DNA of 64,000 bases from Corynebacterium hansenii (GTDB taxonomy: Bacteria > Actinomycetota > Actinomycetes > Mycobacteriales > Mycobacteriaceae). Every line of letters starts with the position of its first letter. Position 1 is the first letter of the stretch. The notes under the pieces were generated by a model that was given only the letters and a program-made list of their open reading frames with translations, did not search any database and had not been told where the DNA came from. The stretch covers positions 248,001 to 312,000 of the forward strand of contig NZ_CP047211.1 in NCBI RefSeq assembly GCF_030408795.1. Direction: 5' to 3'. The position numbers were made by a program, and so were the translations under genes. Of this stretch, positions 35,628 to 44,710 are shown in pieces.

Positions 35628-35649
35628 GGGCCGGCCCGAAGGCCGGCCC
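35628..35649 (-). terminator. Terminator of the glycosyltransferase-DUF2304 unit
   Basis: 9-bp stem GGGCCGGCC/GGCCGGCCC with loop CGAA, followed on the minus strand by GCTTTTTT and then a variant motif GCTCGACGACG (35608-35618). Confidence 0.9.
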
Positions 35650-35668
35650 GGAAACGACGCGCGAAGCG

Positions 35669-36058
35669 TCAGCCGTCGTCGCGCGCGGCGGCTTCCCCGG
35701 TGCCCTCCGGCATCGCTTCTTCCGGCGTCACCGCGGTCTGCAGCGCCACCGCGCGGGCCAGCCGGGCGTAGCGCAGCTCCTGCTCGCGGAAACGGATGTA
35801 CGAACTCACCGTGGTGAACACGAACGCCAGCACCAGCATGTACAGCAGCAGGTCCGTGCCGCGCGACACGCCGACCCAGTTCGCCGCGATGGTCAGGTCA
35901 TCCGGGCGGACGATCGCCCACACGCACGCCGCCAGGAACACCAGGAACCCCAGCTTCACGCCGGCCTTCGCGCGGGCCTTGCGGCGGTTGGACACGAAAT
36001 ACCAGACCAGCGCCGCCATCGCCGCCAGCAGGAGGATCTGGATGTAGTTGGCGTTCAC
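35669..36058 (-). CDS. DUF2304 membrane protein
   Basis: 129 residues, three membrane helices (start, residues 33-50, residues 70-90). DUF2304 proteins are nearly always paired with a GT2 dolichyl-phosphate-mannose-synthase-like enzyme, as here, where GTG overlaps the stop of the upstream glycosyltransferase. Probably a membrane partner in polyprenyl-phosphate sugar transfer. Confidence 0.85.
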   Translation of the reverse strand: MNANYIQILLLAAMAALVWYFVSNRRKARAKAGVKLGFLVFLAACVWAIVRPDDLTIAANWVGVSRGTDLLLYMLVLAFVFTTVSSYIRFREQELRYARLARAVALQTAVTPEEAMPEGTGEAAARDDG

Positions 36059-36819
36059 GGCAGCCTCCTGGCGATGAGCGAGTCGGAGAGGATGTTGACG
36101 CCGTTGAACAGCGACTGCCCCTTCGACATCGAGTATTCGGTGTACAGGATGTCGACGGGCTGCTCGGCGACGCGCCAGCCGAACTCGTCCATCAGCCCCA
36201 CGAATTCGGAGGCGTGGCTCATGCCGTTCATGCGCAGGTTCGTCTCCAGCGCGACCTTGCGGTTGAACGCGCGCAGCCCGTTGTGCGCGTCGGTCAGCCC
36301 GAGGCGCCGCGTCCGCGGTGACAGCGCCACGACGGTCTTCAGCACGATGCGCTTGATCAGCGGCACCTGGTCATCCTCCGACTTCGGCCGTCCGAAGCGC
36401 GTGCCGACGACGATGTCCAGCGGTTCGGCGCGCAACCTGCGCACCATGGCCACGACGTCCTTGACCTGGTGCTGGCCGTCGGCGTCGAACGTGACGAAGT
36501 ACTCCGCGCCGGGTTGCGACCGGGCGTACTCGATGCCGGTCTGGATCGCCGCGCCCTGGCCGAGGTTCACCGGGTGGTTGACCAGGTGCGCCCCGGCGGC
36601 GTGGATCTCCGACGCCGAGGAGTCGCGGGAGCCGTCGTTGACGGCGACGATGTTGGGGAAGGTCCCGAGGGCGTTCTCCAGGACGCCGCGGATGACGGTC
36701 GCTTCGTTGAAGCAGGGGACGATGAGCCAGGTGTCCGCGAATTCGCCGGGATGGGGCGCGGCCGCGGAATCGATCCCGCCATCGTTGGGGGTTGCGCTGT
36801 GATCCATGATGTGGCTCAT
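36055..36819 (-). CDS. GT2 glycosyltransferase, polyprenyl-phosphate-sugar synthase type
   Basis: 254 residues. GT-A fold: LIVPCFNEATVIRGVLENAL, NDGSRDSS, DxD-type DADGQHQVKD. The lack of membrane helices and the DUF2304 partner fit a polyprenyl-phosphate glycosyl synthase for envelope glycans. ATG at 36819; a second ATG at 36807 is possible. Confidence 0.82.
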   Translation of the reverse strand: MSHIMDHSATPNDGGIDSAAAPHPGEFADTWLIVPCFNEATVIRGVLENALGTFPNIVAVNDGSRDSSASEIHAAGAHLVNHPVNLGQGAAIQTGIEYARSQPGAEYFVTFDADGQHQVKDVVAMVRRLRAEPLDIVVGTRFGRPKSEDDQVPLIKRIVLKTVVALSPRTRRLGLTDAHNGLRAFNRKVALETNLRMNGMSHASEFVGLMDEFGWRVAEQPVDILYTEYSMSKGQSLFNGVNILSDSLIARRLP

Positions 36820-36840
36820 CGTAGCGGGTGGTTCCGCTTA

Positions 36841-37686
36841 TCAGCGACTGCGCGCGCGGCGATGGAACAAAGCGCGGTACGCGCGGCGCAGCAGGCCGGT
36901 CGGCAGGGCCCGGAACGCCGAGCGCGCGGCGAAGTTGAACGCGGCCCGCGGCCGCGACACCAGGCCCAGGTCGACGAGGGTCGCCTGCATGCGGCGTTCC
37001 GAGGCGACGATGCCCTTGGCCCGCCGCCGGTCGAGCATCCCCGTCACGCGGAAGCGCGTCAGCGGCTCCGGCAGGTTGGCGAAGCGGGCGCCGTCGGCGA
37101 GCATCCGCGCCCAGAGGTCGTAATCCTCCATGTACGGGGCGTGGCGGTAGCCGCCGACCTTCTTCACCCGCTCGGTGCGGAACAGCACGGAAGGATGGTT
37201 GAACGGGGAATTGATGCGCGCGTACTTCGCGATCTCGTCGTGGCTCTCCGGCAGCGCGCGGATGCCGGTGATGTCGCCGCCCAGGTCATCGTCGAACTCG
37301 GCCATCGCGGTGCCGACGACGTCGGGGACCGGGCCGGGCCCGTCGACCACGGCGAGCTGCTTTTTGAACCGCTCCGGTTCGGCGATGTCGTCGGTGTCCA
37401 GCCGGGCGCACCACTCTTCGTCGATGAGGCCGAGGCCCGCCTGCGACGCGGGTCCGGCGCCGAGGTTCTCCGGCTGCGGGCGGAAGTCCAGCTCCGGGTG
37501 CGCGGCGGCGTGGCGGGCGATGACGGCGTCGAGGTCCGGCGTCAGCGGCCCGTCGCCGACCAGGACGACGCGGCCCGCGCGGACCGTCTGGGCCCACAGG
37601 GACTCGAGCGCGGCGTCGAGGTGGGACGGGTCCACGCGGTGGTACACGGTCATCAAAACGGCGAGATCGTCGCGGGTGGTGCTCAC
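36841..37686 (-). CDS. GT2 glycosyltransferase
   Basis: 281 residues. LAVLMTVYHRVDPSHLDAALESL, DDxD-type ARLDTDDIAEPERF, YMEDYDLWARML (ED-Y acceptor motif). Resembles amylovoran/rhamnosyl-type transferases of surface polysaccharides. Leaderless GTG at 37686 (TAAGGT, 6-nt spacer). Confidence 0.82.
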   Translation of the reverse strand: MSTTRDDLAVLMTVYHRVDPSHLDAALESLWAQTVRAGRVVLVGDGPLTPDLDAVIARHAAAHPELDFRPQPENLGAGPASQAGLGLIDEEWCARLDTDDIAEPERFKKQLAVVDGPGPVPDVVGTAMAEFDDDLGGDITGIRALPESHDEIAKYARINSPFNHPSVLFRTERVKKVGGYRHAPYMEDYDLWARMLADGARFANLPEPLTRFRVTGMLDRRRAKGIVASERRMQATLVDLGLVSRPRAAFNFAARSAFRALPTGLLRRAYRALFHRRARSR

Positions 37687-37695
37687 GGCTACACC

Positions 37696-39057
37696 TTAGA
37701 TCTGCGCGGCCGGCGGCGGCGCGGTGGGCGGGACCGTGCCCTCCCCGGCGCCTTCCGCGGCCGCCGCCGCTGCCATGCCCGCCGCACCCTCGGGGGCGAC
37801 GGCCTTGAGCACCAGCAGGTGGATGGCCACGCCCAGCGACGGGCCCACGACCAGCGCCAGCACGCTGCGCAGCTCCAGCGTGCCCGGGCCGAACAGGATG
37901 GCGGTGGCGACGACCGTGGCCACCAGCCAGCCCAGCAGGTACGCCCGGTGCCGGCCGATGGCGAGGGTGACCGCGCCGGTGACCATGAGCACGGCGGTGA
38001 ACGTGGCGCCCAGCGTCAGCCCGGCCAGGGTGCGGCCCGGCACGGAGTAGTCGGGCTGGAGGATGACCTCCAGGATCCACGGGCCGATCAGCCACGCCAG
38101 CGCCGAGCCGAACAGGCCGAAGGCGAACAGCGCGCCCAGCGGCTTGGCCAGCGCCGCCAGCGGGCCGCCGGTGGCGCGGACGAAGTGGACGATGATGGCG
38201 TTCTGGAATTTCTCCAGCGGCATCAGCAGCGGCGCGCGGGTCAGCGTCACCGCGTAGGCGATGCCCGCCGCCGTCACCGCGCCGAGCGCGCCCGCGCCGT
38301 GGTCCGCGCTGATCTTCACCAGCGTGGGAAAGCCCGTGACCAGCACGGCCGAGGCTCCGGCGGCGCCCATGGCGGTGACCATCAGCGGCACGAAGCGGCG
38401 CACCGGCACGTCGGCGCGCAGCATCATCGCCCGGCGGGTGGCCGGCGAGACCGCGGCCAGCAGCAGCCAGCTGACGGTGCCGATCACCGTGATCCACAGC
38501 CACGCGCCCAGCCCCCACCCGAGCCACCAGGCCAGGGCGGCCGGCACGACGCGGACGACGATGTCCAGGATGATCAGCGCCGCGTACTGCCCCCACAGCC
38601 GCGCGCCCGACAGCACGCCGGACACGGCCGCCTGCATGGCGTACATGGCCAGGCCGCCCGCCATGAGCAGCACCGCGAGCACGTGGCCGTCGTGGACCAC
38701 GAAGTCCACCCACAGCGGGCCCGACGCCGCGAACAGCACGAAGGTCACCGCCGCCACCCCGGCGGCGACCGTCATCGGCCGCGCCCGAATCACGGCCCCG
38801 TCGCCGCCGGCAGAACGGTGGACCTCCGCGGGCGCCGGGGCGTCGTCAAGCGTCCCCCCAACCGGCCGCAGCGAGGAACCCACCGCGCGGGTGGTCTCCT
38901 GCATCAGGCCGCCGAGCACGCCCGTCATGGCGAAGAACAGGCCCCAGTAGGCGACGAACTGGATGTTGACGTCCGTGGCCAGCCCCCACGCCGAAAGGAA
39001 GAGGATGGCGAAACTGCCGGCGGCGGCGACCAGCGTCGCCAGGGTCAACCACTTCAC
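37696..39057 (-). CDS. Polysaccharide flippase-like integral membrane protein
   Basis: 453 residues, about 12-14 helices in MATE/Wzx-like arrangement, Ala/Pro-rich cytoplasmic tail. GTG at 39057 overlaps the stop of the aminopeptidase gene (GTGA). Lying between glycosyltransferases and an epimerase, it likely exports a lipid-linked glycan. Exact family not certain. Confidence 0.65.
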   Translation of the reverse strand: MKWLTLATLVAAAGSFAILFLSAWGLATDVNIQFVAYWGLFFAMTGVLGGLMQETTRAVGSSLRPVGGTLDDAPAPAEVHRSAGGDGAVIRARPMTVAAGVAAVTFVLFAASGPLWVDFVVHDGHVLAVLLMAGGLAMYAMQAAVSGVLSGARLWGQYAALIILDIVVRVVPAALAWWLGWGLGAWLWITVIGTVSWLLLAAVSPATRRAMMLRADVPVRRFVPLMVTAMGAAGASAVLVTGFPTLVKISADHGAGALGAVTAAGIAYAVTLTRAPLLMPLEKFQNAIIVHFVRATGGPLAALAKPLGALFAFGLFGSALAWLIGPWILEVILQPDYSVPGRTLAGLTLGATFTAVLMVTGAVTLAIGRHRAYLLGWLVATVVATAILFGPGTLELRSVLALVVGPSLGVAIHLLVLKAVAPEGAAGMAAAAAAEGAGEGTVPPTAPPPAAQI

Positions 39058-40412
39058 GGGCGCGCCGCCGGGTCGACGGGGAAGGGCGGCAGCTCGGTGC
39101 GGTTCACCCAGGCGTCGAAGATCGCGTCCAGGTGCGCGGTGGTGATGCCCCGCTCGCGGCAGATGCGGTTGGCCAACGCCCGGAAATCGACCGCGTCGAC
39201 CACCGAATGGCGGTTCTTGTTGGTCCACGTGCGCACGAAGTCGAAGAAGGCGTCATCGCCGAAGAGCAGCCGCAGCGCATGCACCGTGATGGCGCCGCGC
39301 TTGTACAGGCGGTCGTCGAACATGTCGGTCGGCCCGGGGTCGGCGATGCGCAGGTCCTGCGGCTTGCGGACCAGTTCGTCGTAATGCTTCCGCGCCGACT
39401 CCTCCGCCGTCGGGCCGCCGGCCGCCTCCGCCCAGATCCACTCCGAGTAGCAGGCGAAGCCCTCGTTGAGCCAGATGTCCCGCCACTGCGACAGGCCGAC
39501 GGAATTGCCGAACCACTGGTGCGACAGCTCGTGGGCGATCAGTCGGTTCCACGTGTCCTTGCCGTCGGCGTGGTTGGCGCCGAAGATGGACAGGCCCTGG
39601 GCCTCCAGGGGGATTTCCAGGTTGTCCTCGACGATGACCACCCGGTAGCCGGGGAAGGGGTACTCGCCGAACAGGTCGCGGTAGAGCTCGAGCATGCGTC
39701 CCTGGTCGCGGAAATCGTGCTTGACGCGCTGCACCAGGTGCATGGGCGCGTAGGCCACCACCGGCGCGACGGAGCACGGCAGTTCGATGCGCGAGTACTG
39801 GCCGATCTGGATGGTGACCAGGTAGGACGCCATCGGCTCTGCGGACGCGAACGTCCAGCGGCGGCGCGACCCGCCGACCCGCTGCGGCGCCGACGGGCGG
39901 CCGGTGGCCACGACCGTGTACGGGGCGTCGCACGTCACGGCGATGTCGTAACGGGCCTTCGCCTCCGGGTCATCGTCGCAGGGGAACCAGCTGGCGGCGC
40001 CGATGGGCTGCGAGGCGATCAGCGACCCGTTGGTCAGCTCCTCCCAGCCCAGCTCGCCCCACTTCGACTTCACCGGCCCGGGGTTGCCGGAGTACCGCAC
40101 CGTCAGGTTCAGCGTCTCCTCCGGCTCCAGCATCCGGTCGAACGTCACGCGCAGCTTCCGGCCCGACTGCCGCCACCGCGCCACGTCGACCCGCGAGTTG
40201 CGCACGTCGGTGTCCGCGTCGACGGAATCGACGCCGAGGACGTCCGCGAAGTCCAGCGTCAGGCTCTCGATGTACGCGTTGACCTCGATGTGCAGCACGG
40301 CCGTCGCCTTCAGGCGGTTGGGGCCGACGCGGTAGTCGAGGTCCAGGTCGTAGTGGTCGACCCGGAAACCGAGGTTGAACGGGATGCCGGTGTAGTCGTT
40401 GGTCGGTTGCAC
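39054..40412 (-). CDS. M1-family zinc aminopeptidase, short form
   Basis: 452 residues. Zinc motif HELSHQWFGNSVGL with downstream NEGFACYSE supplies the third ligand Glu; GAMEN-like loop is EIPLEAQG. Has only the N-terminal saddle and thermolysin-like domains, lacking the long helical C-terminus of PepN. Leaderless GTG at 40412 (TACAGT, 7-nt spacer). Translationally coupled to the flippase-like gene. Confidence 0.88.
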   Translation of the reverse strand: MQPTNDYTGIPFNLGFRVDHYDLDLDYRVGPNRLKATAVLHIEVNAYIESLTLDFADVLGVDSVDADTDVRNSRVDVARWRQSGRKLRVTFDRMLEPEETLNLTVRYSGNPGPVKSKWGELGWEELTNGSLIASQPIGAASWFPCDDDPEAKARYDIAVTCDAPYTVVATGRPSAPQRVGGSRRRWTFASAEPMASYLVTIQIGQYSRIELPCSVAPVVAYAPMHLVQRVKHDFRDQGRMLELYRDLFGEYPFPGYRVVIVEDNLEIPLEAQGLSIFGANHADGKDTWNRLIAHELSHQWFGNSVGLSQWRDIWLNEGFACYSEWIWAEAAGGPTAEESARKHYDELVRKPQDLRIADPGPTDMFDDRLYKRGAITVHALRLLFGDDAFFDFVRTWTNKNRHSVVDAVDFRALANRICRERGITTAHLDAIFDAWVNRTELPPFPVDPAARP

Positions 40413-40528
40413 GCCACTCACTGTAAACGGGCGGGCCCGGAGGGGCGCCGGGCGGGCGGAAAAGACCGCTTTGCGACGCCTGCGCCACCGACGCACGGCC
40501 GCGGGCAACCGGAAGCGGGGGAGCCGGG

Positions 40529-40879
40529 TCACGCGGCGCCGAAGACCTCGGAGATCACCAGCAGCGCCACCAGCGGGAACACGGCGGTGATGGCGCCGAG
40601 GCCGACCAGCACCCACTGCCGCGTCACGGCGGCGAGGATCATGGCCACCATGCCGGCGACGCCCACCGGAATGAACAGGCCGCTCAGCGTCACCAGCCCG
40701 GACAGTGGCCCGGCCAGCGTGACCATGATCCCGATGATGCTGATCATCAGCGATGCGTCGTCGATGCGGGAGGACCGCTCCGGGTCGACGTCGCCGTGCC
40801 AATCGGCGTCGCCCCGCCCATCGCGGGCGTGGCCGAACTCTCGGCGGAACTCTTCGTCGAAGTCGTCGTACGAGGTCAT
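40529..40879 (-). CDS. Small two- or three-helix membrane protein
   Basis: 116 residues: acidic N-terminus (TSYDDFDEEFRREFG), then hydrophobic stretches from residue 44. No family recognised. ATG overlaps the S9 peptidase stop (ATGA), so the pair is co-translated. Confidence 0.75.
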   Translation of the reverse strand: MTSYDDFDEEFRREFGHARDGRGDADWHGDVDPERSSRIDDASLMISIIGIMVTLAGPLSGLVTLSGLFIPVGVAGMVAMILAAVTRQWVLVGLGAITAVFPLVALLVISEVFGAA

Positions 40880-42960
40880 CCCAGGGTCCTCCACAGCCAG
40901 GAATGGATCAATGCCTCCAGGTGCGCGACCTGGGAGTTGTCGGCGGCGCCGGCGTGGCCGCCCTCGGTGTTCTCGTGGTAGTCCACGGGTTGACCGGCCT
41001 CGCGGAGCAACCATGCCAGACTCCGGGCGTGCGCGGGGTGCACGCGGTCGTCCCGGGTCGACGTGGTCACCAGCGCCGGGGGATAGGGGCGGTCGGCGCG
41101 CCGGGCGATGCGCTGCACCGGCGACCACTCGCGGATCGCCGCGCCTTCGGCGCCGTCGTCCGGGTCGCCGTACTCGGCCATCCACGACGCGCCCGCCGAC
41201 AGCCGGTGGTAGCGCAGCATGTCGGCCAACGGCACCTGGGAGACCACGGCGCCGAGCTTCTCCGGGTACGACGTCAGCGCCACGGCCGACAGCAGTCCGC
41301 CGTTGGACCCGCCGCGGATCGCCAGGGTCTCCGGCGAGGCGTAGCCCCGCGCGACGATGTCGTCGAGCACCGCCCGGTGATCCTCGTGGACCTTCCCTCG
41401 ATTCAGCTTCACCGCTCCCGAATGCCACTCCGGGCCGAACTCCCCGCCGCCGCGCAGGTTCGCCTCGACGGCCAGCCCGCCGCGCGCGAGCCAGCCCAGT
41501 CCGCGCGTCACCGAGTAACCCGGCACGAGCGACACCTCGAACCCGCCGTAGGCGTGGACCAGCGTGGGCCGCGGTTCGCCCGCGCCCTCCGGGTCGGCGT
41601 CGTCCAGGAGCCCGGTGATCCGGTAGGGGATCTTCGTGCCGTCGGCGGACGTCGCCCAGTGCAGGCGGGTCGACATGCCCGCGGCGTCGAAGAAGGCGGG
41701 GGCGCGCCGGGCGACGCGGGGAGCGTCGTCGGCGCCGGACTCCGTCAGCCACAGCGTCGCCGGCTCCAGGGTGGACGAGCCCGCCAGCCACAGTTCGTCG
41801 TCGCGCGTGGGCGAGGTCCCCACCACGGACACCGACGCCGATTCGGGCAGCCCGGGGACGGTGCCTTCCGCCCAGTCTCCGATGGTCATGGTGACCAGGC
41901 GTGTGGCGACGTCGTGCAGCAGCGTCAGCACCAGGTGGCTCTTCGTCCACGCCACCGACTGCAGCGACGTCCGCGCGTCGGGGGAGAACAGCACCTCGCA
42001 GTCCCGCGACCCCGCCAGCCAGTCGTCCAGCGCCGCCACGGCGAGACCTCCGGCGGGGACGCCGTTGAAATCGGTGCGGGGCATCAGCAGCAGGTGCTCG
42101 CGGTGCACGCTCACGCGGCAGTCGTCGGGCACTTCGATGATCTGCAGGCCCTCGTCCGTGCGCACGAACCGCCGCGAACGGTAGAAGTCGATGGCCCGCT
42201 CCACGAACAGCCGCTCGAAGCCCTCGGTGGCGTCGAACCAGCCGCCGACGGCGACGTCGTCATCGTGGCCCGCGAAGATCAGCTCCGCGTCGCCGAGCGC
42301 CTGCCCGCGCCGCCACGAGAACACCTGCTTCGGGTACCCCGACGCCGTGAGCGTGCCGGGCCCCATGTCGGTGCCCACCAGGATCTCGTCCCGGCTGACC
42401 CACGACACGTCCGATTTCGCCTCCGGCAGCTCGAACGGCCGGTCCGAGACGAACGCGAGCTTTTCCAGGTCGAACTCGCGGATCACCGACGCATCGGCGC
42501 CGCCGCGCGAAAGATGCACCAGTGCGCGGTCGTAGTCCGGGTACCGGCACTGCGCGCCCTTCCACACCCAGTTCTCGCTTTCCGACGCCGCCAGCGCATC
42601 CACGTCGAGCAGCACCTCCCACTCGGTCTCCCCGGAGAGGAACGACTCCAGCGACGTGCGACGCCACAGGCCGCGCGGGTGATCGCCGTCGCGCCAGAAG
42701 TTGTACAGGTGCTCGCCGCGGCGGACCGGGTAGGGGATGTGCGCATCGGTGTCGAGTGCGGCGCGGATCGCGGACTCCAGCTCATCGCGGGAGGCGTCGC
42801 CGTCGAAAAGCGACTCCGTTTCCGCGCTGCGGGCCCGGGCCCAGTCCAGCGCGCGTTCGCCGGTGATCTCGTCGAGCCAGCCGGGCACGCCGTCGGTGGG
42901 CAGGAAACGCTGCGCGGCATCGGAGGTGGCGGTGGCGGCGTCGGAAAAGGAAAACCCCAT
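40876..42960 (-). CDS. Prolyl oligopeptidase (S9A) family serine peptidase
   Basis: 694 residues. Beta-propeller N-terminus and alpha/beta-hydrolase C-terminus with Ser in RGGSNGGLL, Asp in TSTRDDRVHP and His in ENTEGGHAGAADN. No signal peptide; cytoplasmic cleavage after Pro in short peptides. Leaderless ATG at 42960 (TAGATT, 6-nt spacer). Confidence 0.92.
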   Translation of the reverse strand: MGFSFSDAATATSDAAQRFLPTDGVPGWLDEITGERALDWARARSAETESLFDGDASRDELESAIRAALDTDAHIPYPVRRGEHLYNFWRDGDHPRGLWRRTSLESFLSGETEWEVLLDVDALAASESENWVWKGAQCRYPDYDRALVHLSRGGADASVIREFDLEKLAFVSDRPFELPEAKSDVSWVSRDEILVGTDMGPGTLTASGYPKQVFSWRRGQALGDAELIFAGHDDDVAVGGWFDATEGFERLFVERAIDFYRSRRFVRTDEGLQIIEVPDDCRVSVHREHLLLMPRTDFNGVPAGGLAVAALDDWLAGSRDCEVLFSPDARTSLQSVAWTKSHLVLTLLHDVATRLVTMTIGDWAEGTVPGLPESASVSVVGTSPTRDDELWLAGSSTLEPATLWLTESGADDAPRVARRAPAFFDAAGMSTRLHWATSADGTKIPYRITGLLDDADPEGAGEPRPTLVHAYGGFEVSLVPGYSVTRGLGWLARGGLAVEANLRGGGEFGPEWHSGAVKLNRGKVHEDHRAVLDDIVARGYASPETLAIRGGSNGGLLSAVALTSYPEKLGAVVSQVPLADMLRYHRLSAGASWMAEYGDPDDGAEGAAIREWSPVQRIARRADRPYPPALVTTSTRDDRVHPAHARSLAWLLREAGQPVDYHENTEGGHAGAADNSQVAHLEALIHSWLWRTLG

Positions 42961-43041
42961 GACCCGAATCTAGGTCATGGGGCGGGCGCAACCGGGCGGA
43001 ACCCGGAGGAAGCTCCCCGGGCGGCCGCCGGCCGCGGAAAC

Positions 43042-44151
43042 TCAGTAGAGGACGCGGGAGAACAGCACGTTCCAGGAATCGTGCAGATCATCCTGCCAGT
43101 AGCCCCACGAGTGCGTGCCGGCGTTGCCCAGATCCCAGTGGGCGTCGATGCCCAGGGAATCCAGCTTCGCCTTGAACACGTTGGTGCAGAAGTTCGTGCC
43201 GCCCTCGATGGCCGAACCGGTCGTGCGCTGCGCGATCAACTGCGACTCGTCGGTGACGTTCGGGTGCGCGGTGGTGTCCCACTCGCCCCACAGGCCGGTG
43301 CCGTTGGAGATGTACATCTGCTGGCCGCGCAGCTTCTCCGCGTTGACCAGCGGGTCGTTGTGCTTCCAGCGCTCGCCCGGGCGCGGGCCCCACATCTGCT
43401 CGCCGGTGACGCCCTTGCGGTCGAGCACCAGCTTGATGGCCTGCGCGCCGATCTCGTCGGAGGTCTGGGCGCAACCGGAGAAGGAGCCGATGCCGTCGTA
43501 CAGATCCGGGCTGTGCTGGGCGAAGTTCAGCACCGACGTCGCCGACATGGACATGCCCACGATGCCGCGCTTGCCGTTGCCGCCGATCTTGGCCTCCAGG
43601 GACTCCGGCAGCTCCTTGGTCAGGAACGTCTCCCAGGTCTGGGCGCCCAGCTTGGTGTTCGGGTCCGCCCAGTCGGTGTAGTACGAGAACTCGCCGGCCT
43701 GGACGATGATGACGTTGACGTCCTTGTCGGAGAAGAAGTCGATGATGTCCGTCTGGTACAGCCACGACGCCTTGCCCTCGCCGCCGTCGGCGCCGTTGAG
43801 CACGTACAGCGTCGGGCGCGGCTTGTAGATGTCGTTACCCGTCAGGCCCTTCGGGTGGATCCAGACCAGCGGCACGCCGCGGTCCATCGACGTCGAGCCC
43901 GCCCAGACCTCCTTGACGTTGTCGTGGCCCTCGATCTGGCTGCGCCAGTGCGGGTTGACCTTCTCCAGCTTGCCGATCGCGATCGGCGCCGGGGTGACGC
44001 CCGCGGCATCGGCGATCGGGGTGGCGACGGGGTTCGGGGCCGGCGACTCGGCGGCCGGCTGGGCCAGGGTCGTCGGGGCCAGCGCAACGGGCATCAGGGC
44101 GACCATCGCGGCGGCGGTCGCGGACAAGAGGCGCGTGCGGGTGTTCTTCAT
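43042..44151 (-). CDS. Secreted mycolyltransferase (antigen 85/Cmt family)
   Basis: 369 residues. Sec signal peptide (residues 1-30, ending TTLAQPA), then an esterase-D/Ag85 domain: LVWIHPKG, YVLNGADGGEG, nucleophile GMSMSATS, Glu/Asp region and His in GTHSWGYW. Transfers mycolyl groups from trehalose monomycolate to arabinogalactan, trehalose or small proteins. Five Cys. Diverges from a tiny PorA-like gene, a possible substrate. Confidence 0.92.
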   Translation of the reverse strand: MKNTRTRLLSATAAAMVALMPVALAPTTLAQPAAESPAPNPVATPIADAAGVTPAPIAIGKLEKVNPHWRSQIEGHDNVKEVWAGSTSMDRGVPLVWIHPKGLTGNDIYKPRPTLYVLNGADGGEGKASWLYQTDIIDFFSDKDVNVIIVQAGEFSYYTDWADPNTKLGAQTWETFLTKELPESLEAKIGGNGKRGIVGMSMSATSVLNFAQHSPDLYDGIGSFSGCAQTSDEIGAQAIKLVLDRKGVTGEQMWGPRPGERWKHNDPLVNAEKLRGQQMYISNGTGLWGEWDTTAHPNVTDESQLIAQRTTGSAIEGGTNFCTNVFKAKLDSLGIDAHWDLGNAGTHSWGYWQDDLHDSWNVLFSRVLY

Positions 44152-44454
44152 CGTGGGCTCCCTGCGGCCGGGTTGGCGGCCAAGTCGATGCCGTGGACCG
44201 CCTGCGCGCATCCTTCGATGCCGCTGAGTCCACGCTGTGCGGCGTAAATCAATGGGGAGATTACCCCAGCGCACGCCGGTGCGAAAGCGTTGTGCGAGAT
44301 GGTCGCGGCCGGGTTCGCGGCGGGTCCACGGCCTGGGAAAACCGGATTCCCCGCATGAACTGGTGTTACGGGAGTTAAAATTGGGACGAATGTGAACTAG
44401 GCTCATTTCCGGAAGAACCCCGCGGGGACACCCGTCCCAACCGAAAGGACCGAC
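44152..44454. promoter_or_regulatory. Divergent promoter region, mycolyltransferase / small peptide
   Basis: On the + strand TTAAAA (44374-44379), a 17-bp spacer and TAGGCT (44397-44402) form a promoter for the 36-residue peptide; CCGAAAGGA (44441-44449) is its ribosome-binding site. The left part is the transporter-free leader of the mycolyltransferase gene. No other ORF is seen. Confidence 0.6.
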
Positions 44455-44565
44455 ATGCAGCCCCATGAATCCCTTCTCGTGAAGCTCTTCGAGCTCCTCG
44501 GGGTCGGCCTCGACCAGGGGTCCGCCTCGCTCGCGGACATCCTCGTCGCCCTCGGCATCTACTGA
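44455..44565 (+). CDS. 36-residue PorA/PorH-like peptide
   Basis: [20 protein letters not shown] continues as [16 protein letters not shown]. No signal peptide; amphipathic helical pattern with Ser residues and a LADILVALG ending that recalls C. glutamicum PorA (45 residues, ending AVADLIGLLG). Such peptides are O-mycolated on Ser by mycolyltransferases and form outer-membrane pores. AAAGGA 6 nt upstream, good promoter, and divergent mycolyltransferase next door support a real gene. Too short for usual annotation; the porin role is an inference. Confidence 0.6.
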   Translation: MQPHESLLVKLFELLGVGLDQGSASLADILVALGIY

Positions 44566-44710
44566 CCGAGGCACTGACCGAGGCGCTGGCCGGGCCACCG
44601 AGCCGCCGACGGCACCGTGCGGCGGCCGGGCCGTCGCAAAGCAAACCGCCCCGCCCCCCACGGTCGAGGCGAGGATGACTCGGACCACGACGCCGCGTAA
44701 TCTTGTTCCC

